Of a stretch of DNA of 64,000 nt, positions 10,362 to 21,675 are shown piece after piece; position 1 is the stretch's first letter, and every line of letters begins with the position of its first letter. Source of the DNA: Xanthostigma xanthostigma (lineage: Eukaryota > Arthropoda > Insecta > Raphidioptera > Raphidiidae). Made by a program: the position numbers and the translations under genes. Below the pieces are notes generated by a model, which saw only the letters and a list, made by a program, of their open reading frames with translations, was not told where the DNA came from and did no database searches. Where the stretch lies: the NCBI GenBank assembly GCA_963575645.1, contig OY754468.1:11470001-11534000 (forward strand). Reading direction: 5' to 3'.

Positions 10362-11819
10362 TTAGGATGGTTGTCGATTGGAGTTTTCCGAACTATCTTC
10401 ATTCGGTCGACGTTGATTGTTTATATTTTGTCTTGACGGTCCCGTGTTATAATTTCGGTTTTCGTTGTCATTTCGACGCCAATTTGTATTTCGGTCGTTG
10501 TGATAATTTCGGTCTTGCTCCCTCTGTTGAAAATTTGAGTTGTTGTTTGGTCGTGATATATTTGGATTGTTGGTATCCGGAATACCAATACCTCTTGCTT
10601 GTCCATTGTTGGAGATGTTATCCATTATGGTTAATGTTTCTAGCATATCGAGCATAGTTGTGGGTCGTGATAAAGCAATTTGTTGTTGCCACGGATGTGG
10701 GAAATGCCTCATGACGCTTTCGATTAAGTATTCGGTAGATATTGGTGTATCCAAATACTTAGTTCGTTCCACCCAGTACAGGAAATGTTGCGTAAAATTC
10801 CCATACCGAGGGTTAAATCTTGCCGGAGATGATAAATTCCACAATATTTTTGATTGAATATTGTGCGACCAAAATTGTTTTTTGAATTGTTTTTCGAATG
10901 TTTCCCAATCCACTAGAAGTTCTTCTATGGAGCCAAACCAACGGAATGCGGTACCTCTCAAATACTTCTTTAAATTTTCGTGTAGTATTTGAGTGTTTCG
11001 TTGCTGTTTCGGTCCCATAATTTTCTTTAATTGATTTAGAAATTCCACTGGGTGTATTCTGTCTCTTTCGCCGTAGAATGGTTCCAGGTCAATAGGTCTG
11101 GTATTTTCATGACTATGGGCGTGACATGGTTCCCCTGCGATGTTGAGGTTTTGAATTTTTTCTTCTATTGCTTCTATTACTTGTGATTGTTCGCTGATGT
11201 TTTGCCGCATGGTCTCTGTTTTTTCGTTTACAGTTTCTTCCAGGGCTCGAGATCGATCTTCAATATCTTGTACTTGTTGGGTTACGTGATGTTCCAGTAG
11301 ATCTTGCCTTCGCTCGACGACCGTTATTTTCTTGTCCAGTTCGTTTTGCCTTTCGGATAATTTAATCTGGATTTCATTTATCTTGGTGTCTAAAGTTTCG
11401 GTGATTTCTTCTTTTACATGATGTATGTCTTCTTTTAGGTTTAATATATTAACTGCCGTACTCTGTGCTATTGTTGCATTAGTGGCCATTTTGTTTTCAA
11501 GATTTGATGCACTAGTGGCCATTTTGTTTTCCAGGCTCGATAATCTGTCCATTATCAGAAAATACACTTCATCCCTGGGATCTGGTTGTCGTTTAGATTC
11601 TTCGGGTTTCTTTTGCTCAGGCGTTGTTGCTAAATCAGGCATGTCGAAACTAATCCGGGTAGATTCGGTATTAGTTCCGTCTGACTCGTCCGCTTTCTTA
11701 ATTTCTATTATTTCGTGTGCATCTGTGTTGTCTGGTTTTGTTTCCGGTACTTCATTACTTTCCGGTATTGGTTCCAATCCCGGGGTTAAATCCGAAAAAT
11801 CGGTCGATGCGTCGTCCAT
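10362..11819 (-). CDS. gag: Gag-like protein of the LTR element
   Basis: An open frame of 485 residues with Gag layout. Residues 1-75 are acidic. Roughly 80-230 is a long heptad-rich coiled coil with a short internal duplication (LENKMATSAS/LENKMATNAT). About 245-410 resembles the capsid-like retrotransposon Gag domain (motifs PFYGERD, LRGTAFRWF, WETFEKQFKKQFW). The tail from 410 is basic and Asn/Arg-rich. Gag forms the particle shell and packages element RNA. It is first after the leader and starts at the first good ATG. Confidence 0.85.
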   Translation of the reverse strand: MDDASTDFSDLTPGLEPIPESNEVPETKPDNTDAHEIIEIKKADESDGTNTESTRISFDMPDLATTPEQKKPEESKRQPDPRDEVYFLIMDRLSSLENKMATSASNLENKMATNATIAQSTAVNILNLKEDIHHVKEEITETLDTKINEIQIKLSERQNELDKKITVVERRQDLLEHHVTQQVQDIEDRSRALEETVNEKTETMRQNISEQSQVIEAIEEKIQNLNIAGEPCHAHSHENTRPIDLEPFYGERDRIHPVEFLNQLKKIMGPKQQRNTQILHENLKKYLRGTAFRWFGSIEELLVDWETFEKQFKKQFWSHNIQSKILWNLSSPARFNPRYGNFTQHFLYWVERTKYLDTPISTEYLIESVMRHFPHPWQQQIALSRPTTMLDMLETLTIMDNISNNGQARGIGIPDTNNPNISRPNNNSNFQQREQDRNYHNDRNTNWRRNDNENRNYNTGPSRQNINNQRRPNEDSSENSNRQPS

Positions 11820-11969
11820 TGTTATATATTTGATTTTTTAGTTCGACTTATTACTTTTATTTAATTTGTTTTCAAATTAATTTTTTGTTGTTACAGCTTA
11901 TTAATTTGTGACGTTATTTGTTATTTAATTTTATTTATTTATTATTCTTATTATTAGCGAGACAATCAC

Positions 11970-12790
11970 AATCTCATATCAGAGAAAAACCTTCCAATAT
12001 TCAATTGATAACCCAGACTATTTTACAATCTTGTATCAAAGAAAAACCGCTCAATACTTAATCATAAAACAGCGTAGGACAATCTCAAATAATAAATGTT
12101 ATTTTAATTATTATAATAAATTGTTTAGTTTACTTGTTAATAGTCGATACTATTGTTTTTGTCTAATCCGGTAATATTTAATTATTTATTTCTTTAATTG
12201 TTAATAATAATTAATTTATAATTAATCAATCGAAGTTTACTTTTCAGAGTATTAGAGAAAAACTTATTCTTTATTTATAACTATCGTATTAGAGATAAAC
12301 CGTCTAATAGATAATTTCAATTTGTTTAATTTTATTTATTATAAATCCGTATTACTCTTGTTTTGTTGTATTAGAGATAAACCATCTAATAAACAATTAT
12401 CGTGAAGTATTATACTTTCGTTAGTTTTTTACTGTTAATTTTATCCAAATTTAACTTATCAGTATTCAAGTTTTAATATCAGTACTTTTCTTTATTTATT
12501 TATAATTATCGTATTAGAGATAAACCGTCTAATAGATAACTTCAATTAGTTTAATTTTCTTTGTTGTAAATCCGTATTAATTTTATTTTGTTATATTAGA
12601 GATAAACCATCTAATATACAATCGTCGTATTATGGTTAATTTATTTTAATTATTATATTAAATATCAAAGAAAAACCATCTGATAAATAATATTATAGTT
12701 TAATTCCAATTATTAATTTAATTAATTTTTTAATTACTTTTATTAATTTGTAATTGTAATATCAGAGAGAAACCGTCCAATATTCAATTG
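11970..12790 (-). repeat. Stem-loop array in the leader of the LTR element
   Basis: About nine copies of a 23-25-bp motif with a conserved core GATAAACC or GAAAAACC. The clearest are at 12287-12309, 12369-12391, 12512-12534, 12594-12616 and 12663-12685; weaker ones at 11976-12000, 12033-12057, 12249-12270 and 12758-12784. In the clear copies the flanks TATTAGA and TCTAATA pair. The copy at 12663 has TATCA opposite TGATA, a change on both sides that keeps the pairing. The array lies between primer site and gag, where structured signals are common in this class. Confidence 0.78.
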
Positions 12791-13117
12791 TTTTAACTAT
12801 ATTCTAATATAACTTAACAAAAAAAAATTTCAAATAAGTTTTAATTTCAAATAATATTCAAATAATATTTGCAGTTTTATTTCACTGCTGTATCAAAAAA
12901 TCAATTTATTTAGTGTAAAATAATGTCGTTTTGATGCAATGTTAGAACAACTTTTTAGCTTGCATAATTCCGTCAATGACAAGTTTTTGAATAATAGTCG
13001 AATGCACGATGCTATCCCGTTACGTGTTTATCGACTTAGAATAATTTTTATGTTAATTTACAAACTTTTTGAAAATTTTATAAAACTTTGCAAATTCCCC
13101 CTGTGCAAAAAATGACA

Positions 13118-13137
13118 GGGTCCTGTCACGGTCGCCA
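13118..13137 (-). promoter_or_regulatory. Primer-binding site, tRNA-Arg type
   Basis: Three bases inside the 5' LTR the minus strand reads TGGCGACCGTGACAGGAC, complementary to the 3' end (with CCA) of the insect tRNA-Arg(UCG) type as I recall it. The position and the TGG start are what reverse transcription of LTR elements requires. Confidence 0.85.
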
Positions 13138-13140
13138 ATT

Positions 13141-14890
13141 TGTAACGTTCCCCGTTGGCCCTTACGCCGTGTTGATAAGGACGAAACGCTACTTCTTCCT
13201 GAACAAATACCAACGCTATTGTTGATATCTGTAGAGGGCAAAATCTTTAATTATTTTCCAAAAAATGTATTTCTTTTCTTTTTTACATCAAAAACAACAT
13301 TACTTTTAAATTCAAATTTTATTCAATCAAAATATATTTTAAATCAATTTTATTTAACTTAACTTATAACTAACTTAACCTAAAGTTAACTTTAACTTTT
13401 TTAACTTTTTATTTTCAAAAATTATTTTACAATTTATTATATTTCAAAATTTCATTTTTATATTTTATAAATTCCAATTATTTCTCAACTTCGCTAATTT
13501 CAAATTATTTTCCAATTTACATATTATATGTCTTTATAATTCAATTTATCTTATAATTTTTCATTTAATATTTAATTAATCAAAATATGACTTTATTTTT
13601 TAAAGTAATTCATATACCCCTTCGTTATCTTCGGACTTTGCTAAATCTTTTTATTATATCATTATTTCTATTCGATATTATGCGTTATCTCTCATTCATT
13701 CATTTTAACTTTTATACCATTTTTTATATCATCATAATTTCTGTAGTTGCCCGATCTTTGCGGGTCTACAATAATAATACCTTTTTAAATACTTTATAAT
13801 ATTTCATAATTTCATCATAATAATTTTTTATAATTGCCCGTCTTTGCGGGTCGACAATTATATACTTTTAATACTTTATAAATTTTTATCATTCATTCTT
13901 AATTTTTAGATCAAACGCATTGTTTCTTATATTAATACTTCAATTCTATAAATATTGAGCAAAGTTCGATAGCAAAGGAAGAAGTATATGGCAAACTTCT
14001 CTAAACATTATCCTATTCTTTTCAATATAAATATTCGCAAAGTATTGAATCTTTTTGAATTTAATATAAACAAAATTTATCATATCATAAAAAAAATGAA
14101 AATTAATGTTCTTTAATTATTTGAAATCAAAATTATATAATTTACTGTGGAGATATACTTATTCTGAACTCCATTTTTTTTATATGTTTAATATTTTTTA
14201 CACTAAAAAACTAATACTTAATACCTATCTATATTTAAATTGTTTCTTTTATTATTTACAGTCCCTTTTTGGATATATTTATTTACATTGACGCGTTAAT
14301 ATTGATAAGAGCAAAACCATCGAATCAATATTAACGGTATTATTTATTATATTATATAAGGCATTTTTTGATCAATTGATTTTATTTTTGTGCTCCTTTT
14401 TCCTATTGTATTTTTATTTAATTAAAAATGTTATCCAAAGTTTTATTACCTCATGATGACCAGAAAACTCCGTTCTTGATGAAATCAAGTAGGTAACGAA
14501 AAAAATGAAAATTTACTGATTAGCAAAATTAAACTATAAACTTATCGCGTGTACTTCCTTCTAAAGTTCGCAAGCAAGAGAGACTCTTATCATCTTTTAG
14601 ATTTCAAAAATGCTATCAATGACGGCGTTATTTCACCCCACTCTATCTTGATTCACCAATCAGTGCGATCGAAATTTTCAAGTTTACAGCAATATCAATC
14701 AGAATCGAACTTAGATAACATCTTTTTGAAAAGTACATTGTGTTCGTAAATGTAATTTGATTTAATAGCGTTTTGCATTTAGAATACTGAATGTTCAAAA
14801 ATAAGTGAATTTAATTAATTAATAGAATTTTATGTTTCGGCTACTCAAAATAATGATTGGGGACAACGCCTGTAATGTTGTCACATTACA
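13141..14890 (-). repeat. 5' LTR of the gypsy-type element
   Basis: 1750 bp, bounded by the short inverted repeat TGTAA/TTACA. AT-rich, with two small GC hairpins around TTGCCCG...CGGG. Promoter and polyadenylation signals were not assigned. Confidence 0.92.
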
Positions 14891-15442
14891 AGTTTCGCTT
14901 CGATTGTAACGGAATGTAAAGTAAGTATGCGTTTTTGTATAGAAATTATTAGAAATGAAGGATAGAGATAGAGAAATAGGCGATTTAGTTTTGCGGCCAC
15001 AGATTTTATTAGTGTAAGTACCGGTCATTGATACACCCACTGACATAAAAAAATGGACGGTGCAAACAAGACACTTGCTCTTTTTAGAAACAAACTCGGA
15101 CCAATAGATTTGATGTTTTTAACCGTATCTGTTAAATCACTACATATTAAGTACAAAGTCCTCTACGGTTTTCACCAATGGACGGATTGAATCAAGAGAA
15201 AGGTTTATGTGTATAATTCATTAATGTTTTGTGTAAATCGGTTCAAATATGACGATGATTGTTGAAGATGTCGGAAATAATCAAGCCGACTGGGAGCTTT
15301 CATCGAAAACGCTGCCTAATCCCTTTGATATATAACAAAAACAACGTATGGTGGAATTGTTCCTCTTTTATTAACCGACGAAAAACAAAAACGGAGGAGG
15401 TTCTCAAGTCGACGCGTATATTTTTTTTTTTATTTTTTTTTT

Positions 15443-15780
15443 TTATGTATGACCACGCATAACTTTTTACAGAGTAGTCCGATTTTGATAAATATTTTTT
15501 TATTTGAAAGGGTATACCCCGAAGTTGGTCCCATTTAAATTTGGTAAAAAAATTCCAACCCTAAGGGTAGGAAAACAGGGGATGATTGATTGTTCACTCA
15601 CTGATTGTAATGTATGACCACACATAACTTTTTACAGAGTAGTCCGATTTTGATAATTATTTTTTTATTGGATAGGGTATACCTCGAGGTTGGTCTCATA
15701 TAAATTTAGAAAAAAAATTCCTACCCTAAGGGTGGGAAAATAGGGGTGATTTATTGTTCACTCACAGATTTATGTATTAC
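15443..15780 (+). repeat. Two-unit tandem repeat, about 165 bp each
   Basis: Both units contain CATAACTTTTTACAGAGTAG, a TACCCTAAGGGT-like short palindrome and TTGTTCACTCAC. They lie inside the interruption of the family-C element and differ at perhaps 10 percent of sites. Confidence 0.8.
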
Positions 15781-15816
15781 AATTATAAATTATATAGCCA
15801 CAAAAAATTATAAAAT

Positions 15817-16192
15817 AAAAACTTTTTAACAAAAAAATTAAACCGCCAAAAAACTGAAAAGCAAAAAATAATAAATCTTTTTATTTAACTAAGTTCTATC
15901 TAAGTAGTTGAACGTATGTGACAGTCTAGTATATCTAAGTAATTTTGAGTCGGCGTCAACAATCCTTCGCCGGAAATCTCTGAGATTTCACGAAGTTAAT
16001 TGTTAATTTGATTTGGTTATTTCTTTTAGTGATCTTTGTTCATTGATTGTTTGACGCCGACTCAAAACTACTTAGATATACTAGACTGTCACATACGTTC
16101 AACTACTTAAATAGAACTTAGTTAAATAAAAAGATTTATTATTTTTTGCTTTTCAGTTTTTCGGCGGTTTAATTTTTTTGTTAAAAAGTTTT
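15817..16192. mobile_element. Foldback MITE, 376 bp
   Basis: Arms of about 143 bp (15817-15959 and 16051-16192) are nearly perfect inverted copies around a 91-bp loop; both contain GACAGTCTAGTATATCTAAG or its reverse. The ends start AAAACTTTTTAAC. No firm target duplication, superfamily unknown. Confidence 0.8.
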
Positions 16193-16689
16193 AGGTCTAC
16201 AGAAAAGTCCGCGATGGCACATGTCTATATTTTAAGGATAGCTTTCTATACCCATTTTAGTGTTAAGCGCTTTTCGTGAATATCAATTTTGTAAGTCAAC
16301 GAAAAAACGTTGGCGATCTACGAATTCGAGTGATGTCGCTTAATAAAGCTTAAGTAGTAGACTTTTTAATATAGGTAATGCGTTCAGTCTATGCTCTCTA
16401 TGTCAATGGATACACCTACACATAGACATTCAGCAAACCTGAACAACCGGTTGGCCTGCAACACTTCGGATCTGATTAAAATGCACTTACTAATAGAAAC
16501 ACCACGTATTCGCCATTTACATTATAATTATTACTGCATATACCTATATTTATATTTACACTTTTATTTAAAAAGTGCATTTCTTATTGGAACCGTTTGA
16601 CATTATAATATTAATTAAATAATAAACTATTAACAATTCATGGCAATATTTTTCTTTCGCCGAGGTTAAAACAAAGCATTTTTTTAATA

Positions 16690-16990
16690 CGCTGCACACG
16701 AGGCTGGAAACACTGCTTGGGCTGGGCACGAGGCTGGAAATGACGTCACTGCGGACTCGCCTGCCAGCTCAGATTTTAAAGAACAGGGGCTATTTCTCTT
16801 GCTAGGTCATCTGCTCGCTCTGAGCAAGAACCAATCAGGAAACAATATCTTGTCACGTGGGCGACATGAACAAACGCCCACAAATCAACATGGCGTCATT
16901 CTGCTCAGAATCAGACAAAAGACACGTCTTGCTCTGTGTACTTATATTTGAACTGTCACTGCGCGCACACCAGATCTATCCGCAAAACTA
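16690..16990. other. GC-richer stretch with a CRE-like octamer
   Basis: TGACGTCA (16741-16748) follows two direct copies of CACGAGGCTGGAAA, and CACGTGGGCG lies at about 16855. It could be a small enhancer or a repeat remnant; no exon is visible. Confidence 0.3.
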
Positions 16991-17450
16991 GCTTCAGTAT
17001 TTTAAATTGTAAAATTTACCGTGTTATCCTCACCCCCTCAAATAAAATGTGTTCATTTTGTAACAGGTCAAGGAATGGTACTCTTTTTTATTGATAACAA
17101 TCTTAAAAATGTTTGTCGTTTCGTTTTTAAAGTGAAATTTGCACAAAATGAACAAATTTTATTTGAAGGGGTGAGGGTAATATAAAGTTTACCCCGCGTA
17201 CTCGGTGATCTGTAGCTTGAACAAAAAAAGTTTGGGACAAAAGACGCCTTTTTTTGCCCGAAGAACTCAACTCAAAAAAAAATTGCTGTAACCACCGCCC
17301 CCCCCCCTCCCACAGGGGCACCCCCTTGGAAGGAATTTTTGTGACCGAAAAATACATTACGAGTTGAACAACCTTCATTCCCAACATTTTTCAAAAAAAT
17401 GTAATCTCTCTGGGATATTCAGCCGTTCCGAGACTTTTGAAACACCCGGT

Positions 17451-17846
17451 ATATCTGTCTGTCCGTCTAAACGCGATAAACTCAAAAACTACCGAACGGA
17501 TTTTCATACGGTTATCACTAATAGAAAGAGCGATAAACGAGGAAAGTTTTCGCATATAATTTGTAAATGTTTTTTATCCAAAATAATTGCGTTTGGTCAC
17601 GAAAAACTGCATCCGTGTCATGCAGCGACATCAAGTAGGCGGAGGCGCAACTAGTTACGTTCAAATGGCGAGCTACTGTAGCACACCGAGCGGCAACTAG
17701 CAGTGTGAGCTAGCGGGCACTGCCATCTAGCTATCAGCTCAAAGCTATTAGTTCAGACGTTTCGGTGCTGTAGTCGTTTCTTAATGAAATACATAGCAGA
17801 ATTTTCAGACAACACAAAATATATCTATCGCACCCGGGTGAAACCG
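17451..17846 (+). mobile_element. Helitron-like element, family D, 3' end worn
   Basis: Starts TCTGTCTGTCCGTCTAAACG, with the AACTCAAAAACTACCGAACG stretch typical of this family, and ends with the CCCGGGTGAAACCGGG hairpin. The usual CTAG end is not present after the hairpin. Confidence 0.6.
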
Positions 17847-18030
17847 GGCGTTTTATACAAACAAAAAAGACAAATGAAATCAGCCGACACACGAGACAGA
17901 TTAGCTACCTAAGAGCATTATGTCTAATTAGCGCGAGGCATAAATTAGCGCGAGACTTCAGACGAGAGAAAAGCTTGTGCTGCATTAAAACAACAAACGA
18001 CGATGCTCTATATTATGGTCCGTGTTTGTA

Positions 18031-18070
18031 TACGAGAAAGAGAGAGAAAGAGAGAGGGGAGCGGTAGAGG
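18031..18070 (+). repeat. GA-rich simple repeat
   Basis: Imperfect GAGA run; the overlapping frame owes its Arg/Glu content to it. Confidence 0.7.
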
Positions 18071-18410
18071 AGAACAGAACAGGAAGAGGGCAAACTGTGT
18101 GCGGTTTGAAAATTCGCGGTGCACCAAGTTTGGATTGAGGTTAACTTCAGAATATTCTGTAGACAGCTTTCCCTGTGTGTCATTTCAGCACAGCGCAGCA
18201 GTTTCCCGTTTTCGGAACATCAACCAACGCAAATATACAAATGCACAGGCAACACTGTGTGCATACACTAAAGAGCAAGATAAGCTAATCGTTGGTTAAG
18301 GGTTAATTATACCCAGGATATAACCCTCGATAATCATAATATATAAGTTTTTCAATCACATTGACAAAATCCAACTATGTGAAAATCGGTCAAGTACTAT
18401 TAGTACAAGA

Positions 18411-19091
18411 TCCCGATTTGGCCCGATCTTCATCCATCGAGTTTTCTAATGAAATTTGGTAATATTAGGCCACAGATAGTACAGCTCTTCCTCGAATTAA
18501 TGCTACGGCGGTTTCCGGGGGAGTGTAGTGGAAAAGAGGAGGGGTTATAGTCAGTAGGACCCCGGCACTACCGTTTGAGGAGTCAATAAGGATTTTCCCT
18601 CCTCAAAAAAAAAATATTAGGTATTAATAAAGAAAAACTGATTTGGTTGACATTCAATTTCCTGGCACAGCTATTTTCAATAAAAAAATATTGTTGTTAA
18701 TTTTATTTCTGAAATGTAGTTACTGAGTTTTCAGATAAATTTGTTACCAATGGAAAGTAAAATATATATATAAAATGCCAAAGTTTGGTCGACATTTTGA
18801 TTCCTGACATAAAACTAGGTAGAGAGGCACCTTCGAATTAGTATATCTTGCAGTTATAGGGTTTTCTATATTGTCATATATGAAAATATAGATCATTTTA
18901 TTGCGAACACGTAGAACATATTATATGTAGATAACCATGGTAACGAATAATTAACAACTTTCATTTTTTATTAAAAATAGCTGTGCCAAGAAATTGAATG
19001 TCAATCAAATAAATTTTTCTTTATTGATATATTATATTATCAAATTTTATTAGAAAACTCGATTGATGAATATGGAGCCAAATCGGGAACT
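18411..19091. mobile_element. Foldback MITE split by a small retroposon
   Basis: The left end (TCCCGATTTGGCCCGATCTT) is mirrored by the right end (CCAAATCGGGA). The inner arms also pair, for example AAATAGCTGTGCCAAGAAAT on the right with AATTTCCTGGCACAGCTATT on the left. The pairing is interrupted on the left by the insertion at 18468-18612. Confidence 0.7.
18468..18612 (+). mobile_element. Short poly(A)-tailed retroposon
   Basis: About 145 bp, GC-richer than its host, ending in about ten A residues and flanked by AATATTA on both sides (18461-18467 and 18613-18619). The tail and duplication indicate a SINE or a 5'-truncated LINE; the body was not recognised. Confidence 0.65.
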
Positions 19092-19912
19092 ATAAATATC
19101 GTTTGTATACAGATGATTATGACGTACTTGTAGCAATTTAGCCATACTACTATTTAAGCTGTGACCACTGCATTTAAAAGAATTGTGAACTATAGACGCT
19201 CGACAATTGAGCGCACATACATTTTATTCAATAGATGTCTGCTGTACTTATTCCAAAACTAAAAATGAGTTGAACCTACTTGCATAAAAAAATGTCGAAA
19301 CTTTATTGACAAACTGTCGAATGTTTTAAAATGTTCGAAAAAACACCGCGGGCATAAATATCGCTTACAAGATATCGATATTTACAATCGAGAGCGAAAC
19401 AGTCGGAATTAATTTATCGATCCCCGAGGAACGTCTGTACGCGAGGAGGAGACACATTTTTGAGGTTATTTTATAAACTGGCTGCAGTCATAACAATGGC
19501 ATTCTCATTTCTCGGCGCTGTAAATATGAGCAAGGGATATACCTACTCATAATCATACTAGGGCTGTAACAATTATTATTATTTTATTCAACATATTTAT
19601 TGACGTAAGTTTGTAACATGAATATTCCTAGTTCATGCCATCTTGTCTCTGTTTCTCCACATGACCACCAGTCACCAGAGTACACCAGAGGCGGCGTGGC
19701 TTTTTAAGGCTCTTTTACGATCGAGGTATGAAGAAAATAGTATACACCACACTGGCCGAAAGTTTGATATCCTTGCCCTTCGCGCCATGATGCCTGAGGC
19801 GAGCCCTGTAGTGTAATATATTATTCTATCACAAAAATCAATACACTAAATTTTTCATAAAAAGAGTCAAAATAATAGTTCTGATAAATGTCTGCCGCCA
19901 GATACTCCCAAC

Positions 19913-21028
19913 CAGCGTTGCCAGACGTCCCGATTTTGGCGGGACGTCCCGATTTTTAAATCACAATTAAATGTCCCGCGCGGGACAGGCTCAGTCCCGC
20001 TTTTCGGGGATAACTCGGGGATAACTTTAAAAGAAGTTAAATCTTCACAGAAATATCATGAATAAGTAATTCTTATAAATAATTATTCTGTTATTGTAAG
20101 TTGCAATTTGTAACACTCACTCCACAGACTATTGTTTGAAACGCCATATTTTTCTAATGAATAAAGTTTTTTTGATTTTGATTTCTGATTTTTTTTTTTG
20201 ACGTGATAACGTCTTATAAATTGATGAATCACCAATCTTATAAATTGATAAAACACCGGCTGCATGCACGAAAAAGTGTAACGTTCCTAACGTTCGTAAC
20301 GTTCCGCCTGACCCTGTGCGTGCTTTTCTCGAAAATGGCCCTAACGATTTGGATGAAATTTACTGGAAAGGGATTTTGGGGGGCAAAAAATCGTTTTAGC
20401 TAGGTCTCATCTCTCGAAAAAATCGTTTTCTTACAAATTTTATCATTATAAAAATCAATTTTTTGACGTATGAAAATACTTAAATATTGTAAGTAGGTTT
20501 TGGAATTTTATATAAACAGTGAAACAATTGTTTTATAAATATTATGACAGCTAATCTTTGAGACTTAAAATAAATACGAAAGAAAGAAAGTTAAAAAAAA
20601 CAATTATATTATATGGTGAGTAATTTAAATAAATAAAATTAACCTAAATTTGAAGCGAAAGATGCAATATCATAGATTCGAATTATTATAATTATTATAT
20701 AAATTTAGGTTATGTATTACGGAATACGTTATCACGTAAAGCTATCGTCCGTAAACCAACTTTACAGACAACCAATTTTTTTTTTTTTATTCTGAAGACG
20801 AATAAGACAACTATTTAACGATAGGGTAAATCTGATTTAAAATATTATATTTTTATTAAAATACATTTTCTATGGCTATTTTTGCTATATATTGTCACGT
20901 AAACGTAATTTTAATTCAAATAAAAAGATAAATAGGTATTTGAAAACTTTTAATTATATACGTTTTTTTACTAAGAATCACTCAGAGTTCCAAAATCCCG
21001 ACTTGGCAAAAAAAAAATGGCAACGCTG
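19913..21028. mobile_element. hAT-type MITE with 8-bp duplication
   Basis: The ends are CAGCGTTGCCA and TGGCAACGCTG. The flanks CTCCCAAC (19905-19912) and CTCCCAAT (21029-21036) agree at seven of eight bases, as expected for hAT. Near the left end is a short inverted motif around GGGACGTCCCG. The T-tract element at 20200 sits inside it. Confidence 0.82.
20200..20775 (+). mobile_element. T-tract element, full copy
   Basis: Starts GACGTGATAACGTCTTATAA and ends ACTTTACAGACAACCAA, with T runs on both sides. ACGTGATAACGT near the 5' end is mirrored by ACGTTATCACGT near the 3' end. It holds no coding frame. Relatives are at 23974, 42599 and 43134. I do not recognise the superfamily. Confidence 0.7.
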
Positions 21029-21200
21029 CTCCCAATCCTTATTTATTTATAGATAGACACTGTGTGTAGATGGGATATGTTTGCCAACATGCATGTTTTG
21101 TTCGAAACAATGTATACTACAGAAACATACATATACAGCGTGTTTCATTAGGTCCCAAAAGAATAAATCCACAAATTGCTAGACATATATATATGCAGAC

Positions 21201-21675
21201 GAGCCGTTACCCGCGGCTTCGCACGCGATTGATACGGAACACGGATGCATTCCCACTATTTTGCATAGTTACTCCTTTCTCGACGTAGACCCCCCAAATA
21301 AATTTCAAAATTGACGACATTCACGTGATCAACGTCCTGACAAACCTTGAAAATGACACCCATGTTGATTTATAGACCATTTACCCCTTTTCAGCCTCTG
21401 AAGGGGTTGTTTTTGAAAAAGCATGAAATACGTGTTTATTTGCTGACAGGATTAATTCTGCGCATTCCCAAATTGATATATCTTATATGATTTCTTAATG
21501 AAAATTTTGAACCCCCGTTATACTCTTTTAGGGGTTGAATTTTCAAAAATTCGTTCTTAGCGGATGCTTACGTCATAATAACTATCTGGGTGCGAACTTT
21601 CAGCCCAATCCGTCCAGTATTTTGAGCTGTGCATTGATAGATCAGTCAGTCACGGTTTCCTTTTATATATTTAGA
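21201..21675 (-). mobile_element. Helitron-like element, family A
   Basis: On the minus strand it begins A|TCTAAATATATAAAAGG and ends with GAAGCCGCGGGTAACGGCTCG-like text, close to the usual GC hairpin plus CTAG end. It matches 305-722. Confidence 0.65.

Larger units (their letters stand above)
7459..14890 (-). mobile_element. Young non-autonomous Ty3/gypsy-type LTR element
   Basis: Two direct repeats of 1750 bp bound a 3932-bp interior, and AGTT is duplicated at both sides (7455-7458 and 14891-14894). The LTRs start TGTAAC and end ATTACA. On the minus strand the order is 5' LTR (13141-14890), tRNA primer site, stem-loop leader, gag frame, second frame, polypurine tract, 3' LTR (7459-9208). 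The LTRs keep a constant 5682-bp offset with no difference noticed, so the insertion is very recent. The ends look whole. I recognise no polymerase in the interior, so the copy is probably moved by a relative. The 4-bp duplication and the tRNA-Arg primer site suggest the mdg1/412-like side of Ty3/gypsy, as an inference. Confidence 0.92.
15150..16335 (+). mobile_element. Helitron-like element, family C, interrupted
   Basis: Two blocks (about 15150-15375 and 16194-16335) match, in order, the reverse strand of 22758-23203. Shared text includes GATGTCGGAAA and GTCCGCGATGGC. About 820 bp of other repeats sit between them, so this copy was invaded after it landed. Confidence 0.6.

Noticed and set aside
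11425-11841. Plus-strand frame of 138 codons
   Set aside because: Antisense shadow of the gag frame.
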